64,000 nt of DNA from Haliscomenobacter hydrossis DSM 1100 (GTDB taxonomy: Bacteria; Bacteroidota; Bacteroidia; Chitinophagales; Saprospiraceae). Location of the stretch: positions 6,015,001 through 6,079,000 of the forward strand of contig NC_015510.1 of the NCBI RefSeq assembly GCF_000212735.1, read 5' to 3'. This document shows, piece by piece, positions 37,126 to 45,877 of this stretch. The translations under genes were made by a program, and so were the position numbers. Below the pieces are notes generated by a model, which saw only the letters and a program-made list of their open reading frames with translations, had not been told where the DNA came from and did no database searches. Each line of letters starts with the position of its first letter. The first letter of the stretch is position 1.

Positions 37126-37133
37126 TATCTTTG
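37126..37133 (+). promoter_or_regulatory. -7 element of rnpB
   Basis: TATCTTTG lies 5 nt ahead of the first paired base of the RNase P RNA, the expected place for the Bacteroidota -7 element. No -33 TTG is visible; the heptamer repeat is in its place. Confidence 0.55.
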
Positions 37134-37137
37134 CCCC

Positions 37138-37550
37138 TTGCCGCAAACCACTCTATCGCGGGCTCGTGCAAATGAGCGTGAGGAAAGTCCGGACAACGTA
37201 GAGCGCCACACCATCTAACGGATGGGCTGCTGTGTTGAGCGCAAGCTCGAAACAGTGGACAGAGAGGGTCACAGAAAAGAAACTACCGCGCAAGCGGAAA
37301 AGGTGAAAACGTGTGGTAAGAGCACACGCGGCCAGGTAGCAATATCCGGTGTGGATAAACCTTGTGGGTTGAAATGTCAAGTATACCTCAATTGGGCGCA
37401 AGCCCAGCAGAGCTGCTCGCTTTGTTTTTGCAAAAAAGTTGGGGAGGGTAGGCAGATGGATCCCGCACCGCAAGGACGGGACTAGATAAATGATAGAGGC
37501 TATTGCTTTAGGGCAGTAGAACAGAATCCGGCTTATCGGTTTGCGGCAAA
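37138..37550 (+). ncRNA. rnpB: RNase P RNA (bacterial type A)
   Basis: RNase P RNA is the catalytic subunit that matures tRNA 5' ends. The 5' and 3' ends pair (TTGCCGCAAACC at 37138-37149 with GGTTTGCGGCAA at 37538-37549). Conserved cores are present: GAGGAAAGTCCGGAC near 37180-37194, GGTGAAAACGTGTGGTAAGA near 37301-37320, AGATAAATGATAGAGG near 37484, and ACAGAATCCGGCTTAT near 37521. A T-run (ATTTTTTA) follows and serves as the end. Protein frames called inside it are shadows. Confidence 0.95.
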
Positions 37551-37566
37551 TTTTTTATCAGCGATC

Positions 37567-37629
37567 AGCTGTGAGCGATCAGCCATGAGCTAAATGTTGC
37601 TGATAGCTCATGGCTGATCGCTCATAGCT
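37567..37629. repeat. 25-bp inverted repeat between rnpB and porV
   Basis: The arms at 37567-37591 and 37605-37629 match at 24 of 25 positions around a 13-nt loop. They consist of AGCTGTGAGCGATCAGCCAT followed by GAGCT. It lies between convergent rnpB and porV and may act as a two-way terminator or be a mobile-type repeat. Confidence 0.8.
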
Positions 37630-37634
37630 GACAG

Positions 37635-38858
37635 CTACTCGTTTAGGTCTGCAAAATTGAACAGCAGCGTGAAACGCAGCGTATTGTCCAATGGGTTGCG
37701 TTGGTTGGTGGTAGGCACCAGGTAGGAGAAGTTGAGGCCAAATACATTGTACTTCAAGCCCAAACCTACGGTCAAGTATTTGCGGGCACCTTTGCGTACA
37801 TGCTCGCTGAAATAACCAGCGCGTACGGCAAACTGCTTGTCGTACCAGTACTCTGCACCAAAAGAAAACATGAATTCGCGCAGCTCTTCGGAAATACCTT
37901 CTGGCGCATCTCCCCAGGAAGAGAAAATGGCACCAATGGGTGATTCTTGCTTATAATCTGGCGTACCATCGTTGTCTGTATCGCATACTTCCGGGCCACC
38001 CTGGCAGGGGGTGGGAACCAAAAATTTGTTGATATCGGTGGTCAAGGTCAAGCTGTTGTATTGATCCAGGTTCATAGTATACGCTGCACCCAAACCAAAA
38101 TTAGCGGGCAAAAAGTCGCGATCGGTACTATTGGTATACGACACCTTGTTGCCGATATTGGACAGCACCAGGCCTACGGTCAAATCACCATCGCCATTTT
38201 TGAGTTCAATCGGCGTTTTGTAGGTCATCGAAAAATCTGCTGCACCGGCAATGGCTGGTTCAATTACATCCCCTCCCACTACGTTACCCGCGGCCAGGTT
38301 GGAATAAATGAACTTACCTGTTACGGCTGCTGAAAACTTTTCAGTCAGTTTACGTGAATAAGCCAGGGAAACCTCAAACTCATTGGGGCGTCCGGTATTC
38401 AATGCGGTACCGTTGATGTCGGTAAACTGAATGCTACCCAGAGAGAAATAACGCAGGCCAAAGCCAATGGTTTGCAACTCCTGTTCATCCAGTTTGCGAT
38501 AACCCGTCAGGTAGGCCATGTACACGTCGTTGAGGCCCAAAGAGCGCAACCAGGGCGTGTAGGTAGCCGACATGGCCATTTTATCCTCGGCAAAAGCCAA
38601 TTTTGAGGCGTTGAAGTGCATGGCATTGGGATCCGCCGAAATGGCAATCCCCGCGTCTCCCATCGCGCCAGAGCGCGCATCGGCAACAATCCGCAGGAAA
38701 GGAACCGCAGAAGTTACCGTGTTGGTACAAGGCGTACCATCCAAGTTGTAGAGTTTTCCATCTGGACCAGCATAGCAGCCTCCCTGTGCACTTGCTACGT
38801 GTGTGCAAACAATGGTTAAAACCAAAAGGGCAGCCAAACGAAGTACTAAGTTCTTCAT
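37635..38858 (-). CDS. porV: T9SS outer-membrane protein PorV
   Basis: PorV is an outer-membrane beta-barrel of the FadL type that shuttles T9SS cargo to the PorU attachment complex. The 407-residue protein has a signal peptide (VLRLAALLVLTIVCTHVASA), then the family N-terminal pattern VPFLRIVADARSGAMGDAGI and a barrel ending LRFTLLFNFADLNE. I start at ATG 38858, giving a normal signal peptide; the longer frame lacks this. porU lies 136 nt upstream on the same strand, the conserved neighbourhood. Confidence 0.92.
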   Translation of the reverse strand: MKNLVLRLAALLVLTIVCTHVASAQGGCYAGPDGKLYNLDGTPCTNTVTSAVPFLRIVADARSGAMGDAGIAISADPNAMHFNASKLAFAEDKMAMSATYTPWLRSLGLNDVYMAYLTGYRKLDEQELQTIGFGLRYFSLGSIQFTDINGTALNTGRPNEFEVSLAYSRKLTEKFSAAVTGKFIYSNLAAGNVVGGDVIEPAIAGAADFSMTYKTPIELKNGDGDLTVGLVLSNIGNKVSYTNSTDRDFLPANFGLGAAYTMNLDQYNSLTLTTDINKFLVPTPCQGGPEVCDTDNDGTPDYKQESPIGAIFSSWGDAPEGISEELREFMFSFGAEYWYDKQFAVRAGYFSEHVRKGARKYLTVGLGLKYNVFGLNFSYLVPTTNQRNPLDNTLRFTLLFNFADLNE

Positions 38859-38994
38859 GAGATTTTTATTTAAAAATCTTTTTAGATTGATACACATTAA
38901 GCAGCAAACAAACTTCATGCCGTTTTCTCATGATGTGTTATCGTTCCGTTAAAAAAAAGGTGCAATTTACTCATTGTACGAAAAAATGGCGATC

Positions 38995-41900
38995 TTATTT
39001 TAGCAGAACCAATTTTTCAAACTTACTTTCTCCCTTGAGGGTACTTCCACCCGGCAAATTTGCTCTAACTTTAATTTTATATAAATATACGCCGCGTGCC
39101 AATTTATCGCCGAAGTCATCCCGACCATCCCACTCGATGCAGTCTCCTTGGCGTAGTGCGCCATCGGATAGAACGGAGGTTTCGATGGTTTTGACCAAAC
39201 GCCCCGCAATGGTGTATACTTGCAACAAAATATCGATTTGTTGATTGCTGGCACTGTGTTCAAACTGAAAACAGGTGCGGTCGGTGAATGGATTGGGGTA
39301 GTTGAGCACGTGTTTCAGCGCAATATCCGCCGAGGAAGCCACGATGAACTCGGTATATCCTTCACTGGAATTGTTGGCAATGTCCCAGGCTTTGACCCGG
39401 ATTTTGTGCAAACCCTCCGCCAGGCTGGAGATGGGGTAACGCACCTCTCCCTGGGTGTAATCGTCCAGTTTGGCCTCAAAAAAATCGTTGAGCAGCAAGC
39501 TGTTTTGGGTGTCTTCATCCAGCACCGCTTCAAGGTCGTGCCCAATGCTGTTGCCAACCACGTTGATGCCATTGTCGTCGCGCAGGCTCACCAGCAAGAG
39601 CGGATCGGGATTGGTGATCCCTCCAAACACAAAATCCAGCGAGTTCATAAAAACTTCCACCTCAGGCCCCTGCTGGTCACTCAATCCATCTGGACTATTG
39701 CCGCCAATGGTGATTTGTTTAAACGCACCCGTGGCATCGCTCATGCGCAAGGTGTCTGCTGCGTAGTAGCTGATTTTGCCCAATCCAAAAGCGTAATTGA
39801 TGTCTTTAGGTACCACAAAAGTGAAGGTGAAACGGCCATTGCGCACACTGGCACGGCCCTTAAAAATCACGTTTTTTTGCACTTCAAATTGATAACCTTT
39901 CGGGCTGCCGGGGTCTTGTCCCAAAGTGGCTGCTTGGAATGGTTTGTCAAAAACCGTAGGATACACTACGCCGTTGAAATCATTCAAGAGGTTCCCCTTT
40001 TCATCAACCACTACCCCTTCTACCGATACTTTTTGCAAGGCACGCAGGGTATCCAGGTTGTTTTGAGCGGGTCGGCCATTGATGGTGCTGGTTTGAACAC
40101 TGTAACGGGGGATGGCCAATTGCATCGATGGATCACCGATCAGGGCAAATTTCCGGGAATTGACCAGGGTGCCGCCGCTGAGCTGGTTTTTGGCATTGCG
40201 CATCGCATCACCAATGGTGGCATCGGGCCCCTCTCCAAACAACTCCAACAGCGCCAGTCGGGTCAATGACGCATTTTCGGAGGCATATACCGCCCGTACG
40301 GTTGAATACAAGGCTACTGCGCCCCCCCGTGGGTTGAGCAATACCTCTTCTCCAGCAGTCGAATTGCTGGCATCATCGTAACCGGTGAACGAACAAGTGG
40401 CGGTGACCACCAGGGGCAAACGTTCAAAATTGGACCAGTTCTGGATGTCCCGCACTTGCAGCACCCTTTCCTGGGCCCAACCATTGGGACCACCGTGCCC
40501 AAGATAAGTCATCACCAGTGTGCCTTTAAAAATGGCGTTGTTAATGGCCTCGTTGACGGCAGGGTAAAAATTCCCTCCGGCTGAGGCGACTTGAGGAAAG
40601 GCATCCAGATAAAACTTATCGGTATTCAGGAATGGGTGCTTCCCGCTAATTTCCTGGGCTATGTCATCACAATCACGGGTATGCAGGTTGCCATCTTCAT
40701 CGTCGCCCACAAAAAGAATCCGATTGCGCCAATCGCTCATGGTTTGTGGAGACAGGTCGTAATTGATGATTTTGTCCACCACTTGTTCGGCTTCTTCCCG
40801 TTTGCGCACGGTGAGCCGACCCACCGCAACATTGAGCCGCCCATTGAGTGGGTCATTGGGCAGGTTATTTTCCACAATGCCATAAAAATCATCGGCAGGA
40901 AAGGCATACAGCGGATTGAAGGATTCTTCCTGAAAAGTAGGGATGGCGTTGTTGCCATATTTATAGATGTCCCTTTGGTCGAAAGATCCGTCACCTACCA
41001 AAAGTAAATACCGAAACTCGGGATCGCGTAGATAAAGCATCCTTGCAAAATCGCGGATGGCGCTGGGATCCTGCCGACCTGAAGAAAACTCATTGTAAAT
41101 GTGGTCAACACGAACCACTTGTACTTCCAGTTTGGAAAACGTCCGGCGGTGCTGGGCCAGACGTTGGGCCGCATCAGCAAACTCACCCGCCACGTCATAC
41201 ACGATGAGCAAATCTGCTGATTTGAGGCCGTGCAAGTTTTGATTGTCGACTTTGCCGATGGCAGTTGGGTTCAAAAAGCCCTGTTTGGAGTTAAAGGCAA
41301 TAAACTGGTGCAACACTCCGGCTGCACTGCTCCCGAAGACAAACTGGGTTCCACTGCGGGTTCCCTCTTGTAACTTTGGGCGCTGCGGATCGGTAATGTC
41401 CCACACCAAAATATCGGCATTGGCATTGGACAGCTCGTAATTCGCAGTGGCGTAGGGCAAGGTATTCAGGTCGCGGAAAGCCATTTGATCGCCACTCATC
41501 GTCAGCCGGCGACGAGCCTGCAATTGGATATAATCCAACCAGCCTTCACTACCCGCGCTCACATTAGGGTACCGCACTGTGGCATCTACCGCTTCCTGAC
41601 TGAGCCGCAGGGTTCCGCGCAATTCCGCCCAATTGGCATATTCAACTTCGGTAGCTGCGGAACCATCAAAGTAAAATACATTGTCAGCACTCTCGCTGTT
41701 GAGGTTAACTCCGTTCAGCTCCAGGCTAAAAGTGGTTTGTGCTAATGCCCGCAAAGCCATCCGGGCGCTGACTTTTACATCCTGATCGGTCACCAGATTG
41801 GGGAACAAAAACGCCCGACGGTAAATGTATTCCCGGGCTACCCGGAAATGATCCCCCAGCCAGCTTCGGCCCGAGCCACTTACGCTGTTGGCGTTGCTTT

Positions 41901-42870
41901 CCCAGGATTCAAGCAGGTTGACCTTGTCGTCTTCCAGGCGCACATAATCGTCAAAGGTATTGCTGGTATAGGCCGTGCCACCAATGGAACTTTGAGTAGT
42001 AACCCTCAGTCCTTTCTCCGAACCAATTTTGATGAAATAATAATTGCGCGTATCGTAAATGTTTTTGCTCAAATTAAAACGTTGGGTGCTCGCCTGATAA
42101 TCCCAACGATCGGGCCCTTCAGCGTAAAACAAGATAAAGTCGCCAGCATCAAAACGCCCATCGTCTTCTCCTGACACCACAATGTGGTTTTCAACCAGGT
42201 CGTCCGTGCGGGTTTCATTGACACCCATCGGCACCATTCCTCCCCCTTGACCCAGGATTTTTAGGTTGCGGGGATCAATGCGATCGACGTCAATTTTGAG
42301 TTGATTTTTTAAAAAATCGTAACTCAAGCGGTGAACCCCATTTTGGTTGACGGCAAATTTAAAAACTTGCCCATCCCGCAAGACCGAGTTTTCGGCAAAC
42401 GGATCGGCGCGCAATTCAGGTACTGGCTGAGGACGCCAGGTTACTTTGAGCTCAAATTCAGCCGCCCGCAGGAATTGGCCGCCCCGGCGGATCACCGGTA
42501 TAAAATAGACCTTGCCGTAATATTGTCTGCGGTCTTTTTCCACCTGGCTGAAGAATTGCAGGTTTTCCCCCACCGCATCCGTGGCCCATTGGGGAGGACG
42601 TGGAAATTCTTCCCAGCGGACATTGAGCAATTCCACCTCCAAACGCCCCGGCCCATCGACTGGAAGTTGTTTGATGTACCAGGGTTGTTCGATTTGTTTG
42701 TTGCCAAATACCGCCCCTTTAAAACTCCAACGTTCTTTCAGCAGTGGCTTGGGCAAAAGGGATACACTCTCAGCCTCCCATTGCAGCGCCTCCCGGATTA
42801 AAAATGGAGAATTGCCGTATAGCAGACCTAAGAATAATGCCAAAATGGAGGTAATCGCGAAATTCTTCAT
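38995..42870 (-). CDS. porU: T9SS sortase PorU (gingipain-type C25 peptidase)
   Basis: PorU removes the C-terminal sorting domain of T9SS cargo and attaches it to the surface. The 1291-residue protein has a signal anchor (MKNFAITSILALFLGLL), a C25 peptidase domain with H792 (YLGHGGPNGW) and C826 (VVTATCSFTGYDDAS), and its own type A sorting domain at the end (VLNYPNPFTDRTCFQF, VYTIAGRLVKTIE). I start at ATG 42870. A TACCTTTG -7 element is upstream. It is followed by porV on the same strand. Confidence 0.93.
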   Translation of the reverse strand: MKNFAITSILALFLGLLYGNSPFLIREALQWEAESVSLLPKPLLKERWSFKGAVFGNKQIEQPWYIKQLPVDGPGRLEVELLNVRWEEFPRPPQWATDAVGENLQFFSQVEKDRRQYYGKVYFIPVIRRGGQFLRAAEFELKVTWRPQPVPELRADPFAENSVLRDGQVFKFAVNQNGVHRLSYDFLKNQLKIDVDRIDPRNLKILGQGGGMVPMGVNETRTDDLVENHIVVSGEDDGRFDAGDFILFYAEGPDRWDYQASTQRFNLSKNIYDTRNYYFIKIGSEKGLRVTTQSSIGGTAYTSNTFDDYVRLEDDKVNLLESWESNANSVSGSGRSWLGDHFRVAREYIYRRAFLFPNLVTDQDVKVSARMALRALAQTTFSLELNGVNLNSESADNVFYFDGSAATEVEYANWAELRGTLRLSQEAVDATVRYPNVSAGSEGWLDYIQLQARRRLTMSGDQMAFRDLNTLPYATANYELSNANADILVWDITDPQRPKLQEGTRSGTQFVFGSSAAGVLHQFIAFNSKQGFLNPTAIGKVDNQNLHGLKSADLLIVYDVAGEFADAAQRLAQHRRTFSKLEVQVVRVDHIYNEFSSGRQDPSAIRDFARMLYLRDPEFRYLLLVGDGSFDQRDIYKYGNNAIPTFQEESFNPLYAFPADDFYGIVENNLPNDPLNGRLNVAVGRLTVRKREEAEQVVDKIINYDLSPQTMSDWRNRILFVGDDEDGNLHTRDCDDIAQEISGKHPFLNTDKFYLDAFPQVASAGGNFYPAVNEAINNAIFKGTLVMTYLGHGGPNGWAQERVLQVRDIQNWSNFERLPLVVTATCSFTGYDDASNSTAGEEVLLNPRGGAVALYSTVRAVYASENASLTRLALLELFGEGPDATIGDAMRNAKNQLSGGTLVNSRKFALIGDPSMQLAIPRYSVQTSTINGRPAQNNLDTLRALQKVSVEGVVVDEKGNLLNDFNGVVYPTVFDKPFQAATLGQDPGSPKGYQFEVQKNVIFKGRASVRNGRFTFTFVVPKDINYAFGLGKISYYAADTLRMSDATGAFKQITIGGNSPDGLSDQQGPEVEVFMNSLDFVFGGITNPDPLLLVSLRDDNGINVVGNSIGHDLEAVLDEDTQNSLLLNDFFEAKLDDYTQGEVRYPISSLAEGLHKIRVKAWDIANNSSEGYTEFIVASSADIALKHVLNYPNPFTDRTCFQFEHSASNQQIDILLQVYTIAGRLVKTIETSVLSDGALRQGDCIEWDGRDDFGDKLARGVYLYKIKVRANLPGGSTLKGESKFEKLVLLK

Positions 42871-42924
42871 AAATTTCAAACGTTTCCGCAGTATAATTGA
42901 ATTATGATAAAATCCTTTGACGTT

Positions 42925-42960
42925 CAAAGGTAAACCTTATCGGGCTTCTGGATTGTCAAA
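42925..42960 (-). promoter_or_regulatory. Promoter of porU (and porV)
   Basis: The - strand has TTTG (plus CAAA at 42957-42960) and TACCTTTG (plus CAAAGGTA at 42925-42932), spaced by 24 nt, close to the -33/-7 arrangement. The ATG at 42870 lies 55 nt downstream of the -7 element. Confidence 0.45.
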
Positions 42961-43030
42961 TGCACTACCTAACTTTTTGATTGACACGTTAAGCAGTGGA
43001 AATGTTGACTGAACTACGAAAAAACATACC

Positions 43031-44053
43031 ATGAGAAAACATTTACTTTTTTTGCTTTTTCTGTTTAGTATGAATCAGGTTCGTGCCCAGGATCCTGTAT
43101 TTAGTCAATTTTTTGCAGCGCCTTTGCACCTCAATCCAGCCTTTGCAGGGGTTTCACACGCCCCTCGCTTCATGCTCAACCACCGCAACCAATGGCCCTC
43201 CTGGCCTAACGCATATCAGACCTATGCCATTGCTTACGAACAGGGCTTACCTTCTTTAAACAGCGGCATTGGGGCCAGCATTACCGCAGATGACGCTGGC
43301 AACGGAATTTACCAAACCCGCCAATTCAGCCTTTTTTACAGTTATCAGGTCAAAGCGAACGACGATTTGGCCATCAAGCTTGGCGTCGAAGCGGGTGCTT
43401 TTCGTTCCCAATTGGCCTGGGACAAGCTGGTTTTTGGTGACCAACTCGATCCCATCGATGGCCTGGGCAGCAATGGCCAGGGGTATTCCAGTGAAGAAAT
43501 TCGTCCGGATAACCTGGGCAACAATCAAATCGATTTTTCGGCGGGTATCCTGGCATTCAGTGACAAATTTTACGGCGGGATCGCCCTCCAGCACCTCAAT
43601 AATTTTAATGAAAACCTGATCAATACGGGTAGTTCCGCCCTGCTCATTGGTCACCCCATGCGCCTTTCGGTACACGGCGGGGCTCAATTTGATTTGGGGG
43701 GCAATGGTAAAAACGGGCAAGCTGTATTTTTTGCCCCCAGTGTCCTGTACGTGCGGCAGGCGGAATTCTCACAGTTTATGCTGGGTGGATATTGGGGACT
43801 TGGCCCCGTGTTTGCCGGAGCTTGGTACCGCAACAGTGGCAAAAACCCCGACGCGGCCATTGGTTTGATTGGGTATCGCTACGGTGTGTTGCGTTTGGGG
43901 TATAGTTTTGATGCTACTTTGTCCAACCTCTCGCTCAATCGAACCGGGGGAAGCCACGAAATATCACTGGCCTTCACCTTGGATGAAAGCCGGGCCAATC
44001 AACGGCGACGGAAAAAAGTTAACATCAATGATTGTTTTCAAATCTTCAGATAA
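43031..44053 (+). CDS. PorP/SprF-family T9SS-associated membrane protein
   Basis: The 340-residue protein has a signal peptide (MRKHLLFLLFLFSMNQVRAQ) and the family opening DPVFSQFFAAPLHLNPAFAG, then outer-membrane beta-barrel segments. PorP/SprF proteins partner with T9SS cargo carrying type B sorting domains. It is divergent from porU and precedes gldJ by 165 nt. No large adhesin of the SprB type is seen in the window, so the cargo is elsewhere. Confidence 0.9.
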   Translation: MRKHLLFLLFLFSMNQVRAQDPVFSQFFAAPLHLNPAFAGVSHAPRFMLNHRNQWPSWPNAYQTYAIAYEQGLPSLNSGIGASITADDAGNGIYQTRQFSLFYSYQVKANDDLAIKLGVEAGAFRSQLAWDKLVFGDQLDPIDGLGSNGQGYSSEEIRPDNLGNNQIDFSAGILAFSDKFYGGIALQHLNNFNENLINTGSSALLIGHPMRLSVHGGAQFDLGGNGKNGQAVFFAPSVLYVRQAEFSQFMLGGYWGLGPVFAGAWYRNSGKNPDAAIGLIGYRYGVLRLGYSFDATLSNLSLNRTGGSHEISLAFTLDESRANQRRRKKVNINDCFQIFR

Positions 44054-44063
44054 AAAAAATGTC

Positions 44064-44071
44064 TACTTTTG
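44064..44071 (+). promoter_or_regulatory. Possible -7 element of gldJ
   Basis: TACTTTTG fits TAnnTTTG just after the PorP/SprF gene, leaving a leader of about 140 nt ahead of the gldJ ATG. Spacing to a -33 TTG is not convincing. Confidence 0.3.
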
Positions 44072-44218
44072 AGCCGCGTTAAAATTGTGGTCGAAATGGA
44101 CAAAAATTTCAAGACCATATACTAATTCAAAGAACGATTCGTTCGGTATAAAGCAAAAGAATTTAGATCCAATGCCAATTCAGGTTGGTCTTTTCTCTAA
44201 AAAAATTGGTCAATTATA

Positions 44219-45721
44219 ATGAAAAAGTTGTTGAAGTACGGTGCCTACCTCCTTGTTGCAGTGGTGTTTTTCACTTCTTGTAAGAGCAAGGAAGCTTCTT
44301 CCACCACGGGTTGGAACTACAATGATACCAAGTGGGGAGGCTTCGAGAAGCTGAATTACGAGGGTCAAATTACTGGACCTAACCTCGTTCCGATCGAGGG
44401 TGGGACTTTTCCCATGGGACTTACCCAAGAAGATGTCATGTTTGACTGGAACAACGTTCCGCGTCGCATTACGGTTTCTTCATTCTATATGGATGAAACG
44501 GAGGTCTCCAACATCGATTATCGTGAATACACCTACTGGGTAGGCCGTGTTTACGGAGAAACTTATCCAGAAGTTTACCGTAAGGCAGTGCCGGATACCA
44601 TGGTTTGGTACGACGATCTGTCTTACAACGAACCAATGGTGAACACTTATTTCCGACACCCCTCTTTCGACAATTATCCCGTAGTTGGAGTATCCTGGGT
44701 ACAGGCTTCCGAGTACTGCCTCTGGCGCACCGACCGGGTAAACGAGATGTTACTCATCAAGCGGGGTATCCTCAACGAAAACACGGAGCAAAAAGACGAC
44801 GATAGCTTCAATACTGGTTCCTACCTGGTAGGCCAATACGAAGGTAACGTCCGCAAAAACCTCAAAGACTTACGGACTGGTGAAGAACGCCCGGCACGTT
44901 TTGAGGATGGCATCATGTTGCCAGAATATCGCCTTCCTACCGAGGCAGAATGGGAATACGCTGCTTTAGCATTGCGTGGCAACCAATCCGCTGAAGGGGA
45001 CGAAAACTATACCGATCGGCGCAACTATCCCTGGAATGGACAGACCGTGCGCTACCAAAAGCACGATAAGTACCAAGGGCAAATGTTGGCCAACTTCAAA
45101 AAAGACAAAGGGGATTACATGGGTATTGCAGGTAAACTGAACGACAACGCAGCCGTTACCGCTGAAGTACGCAGCTTCCTCCCCAACGATTTTGGCTTGT
45201 ACAACATGGCGGGTAACGTCAACGAATGGGTGTTCGACGTCTATCGCCCCCTGACCAGCCAAACCCTTCGTGATGCAGACAACCATGATTTGAACCCAGT
45301 GCGTGGTAACAAATTCAAGCGGGTTGAAACCGATGAAGATGGCCGCCCGGTAGAAAAAGACAGCTTGGGACGGATCAAATACCGTTACATCCAGGATGAT
45401 GAATTGGCTACCCGTGACAACATTCGCCGTGGAGACGCCTTGAACTACCGCGACGGTGACAAAGAATCGGAAGCTTACTACGATTACGAGGCACACACCC
45501 TGGTTAGCGACAAAGCGCGCGTGTACAAAGGAGGTTCCTGGGCTGACCGTGCCTTCTGGCTTTCACCGGGTGCTCGCCGCTTCAAAGACGAAGATGAAGC
45601 CGACCGTACGCTTGGTTTCCGTTGTGCCATGAGCCGGATGGGTGGATCTGCCACCAATGACAAACCCAGTGGCAACCAATTCAAAGTGAAGCAAAGACGG
45701 GTTGATCGTCGCTACAAATAA
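44219..45721 (+). CDS. gldJ: Gliding/T9SS lipoprotein GldJ
   Basis: GldJ is an FGE-fold outer-membrane lipoprotein that stabilises the GldK ring complex and supports T9SS and gliding. The 500-residue protein has a lipobox with Cys21 (VVFFTSC), then GGTFPMGLTQEDVMFDWNN and DETEVSNIDYREYTYW typical for GldJ rather than GldK, and the late GGSWADRAFWLSPGARRFKD. It lacks the catalytic cysteines of true FGE. In Flavobacterium porV, porU and gldJ are also neighbours. An intrinsic terminator follows. Confidence 0.9.
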   Translation: MKKLLKYGAYLLVAVVFFTSCKSKEASSTTGWNYNDTKWGGFEKLNYEGQITGPNLVPIEGGTFPMGLTQEDVMFDWNNVPRRITVSSFYMDETEVSNIDYREYTYWVGRVYGETYPEVYRKAVPDTMVWYDDLSYNEPMVNTYFRHPSFDNYPVVGVSWVQASEYCLWRTDRVNEMLLIKRGILNENTEQKDDDSFNTGSYLVGQYEGNVRKNLKDLRTGEERPARFEDGIMLPEYRLPTEAEWEYAALALRGNQSAEGDENYTDRRNYPWNGQTVRYQKHDKYQGQMLANFKKDKGDYMGIAGKLNDNAAVTAEVRSFLPNDFGLYNMAGNVNEWVFDVYRPLTSQTLRDADNHDLNPVRGNKFKRVETDEDGRPVEKDSLGRIKYRYIQDDELATRDNIRRGDALNYRDGDKESEAYYDYEAHTLVSDKARVYKGGSWADRAFWLSPGARRFKDEDEADRTLGFRCAMSRMGGSATNDKPSGNQFKVKQRRVDRRYK

Positions 45722-45741
45722 ATCCTGAGGATTGATTCGGG

Positions 45742-45780
45742 AAAAAGCGGAAGGGGGGTATCCTCTCTTCCGCTTTTTTT
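45742..45780 (+). terminator. Intrinsic terminator after gldJ
   Basis: AAAAAGCGGAAG pairs with CTTCCGCTTTTTTT around a GGGGTATCCTCT loop, with seven T residues at the end. The murF promoter element lies 42 nt further on. Confidence 0.9.
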
Positions 45781-45821
45781 ATGTGTAAATCTTTCCTAAA
45801 TTAAGTCACCCCAAAGCAAAG

Positions 45822-45829
45822 TATATTTG
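45822..45829 (+). promoter_or_regulatory. -7 element of murF
   Basis: TATATTTG matches TAnnTTTG, downstream of the gldJ terminator and 48 nt ahead of the murF ATG at 45878. Confidence 0.45.
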
Positions 45830-45877
45830 CCAGACCTTATTTAATTTGCAGCCCAGAATAGTGTGTATCCGAACGAC

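Noticed and set aside
37153..37485. Two open frames within the RNase P RNA
   Set aside because: Conserved rnpB sequence and end pairing explain this DNA; the frames have no protein features.
39220..40269. A 349-codon + strand open frame inside porU
   Set aside because: porU is conserved with catalytic residues and a sorting domain on the - strand; this frame is antisense.
44219..45721. A sulfatase-modifying (FGE) enzyme
   Set aside because: The catalytic cysteines are absent, and the lipobox, sequence pattern and T9SS context fit GldJ.
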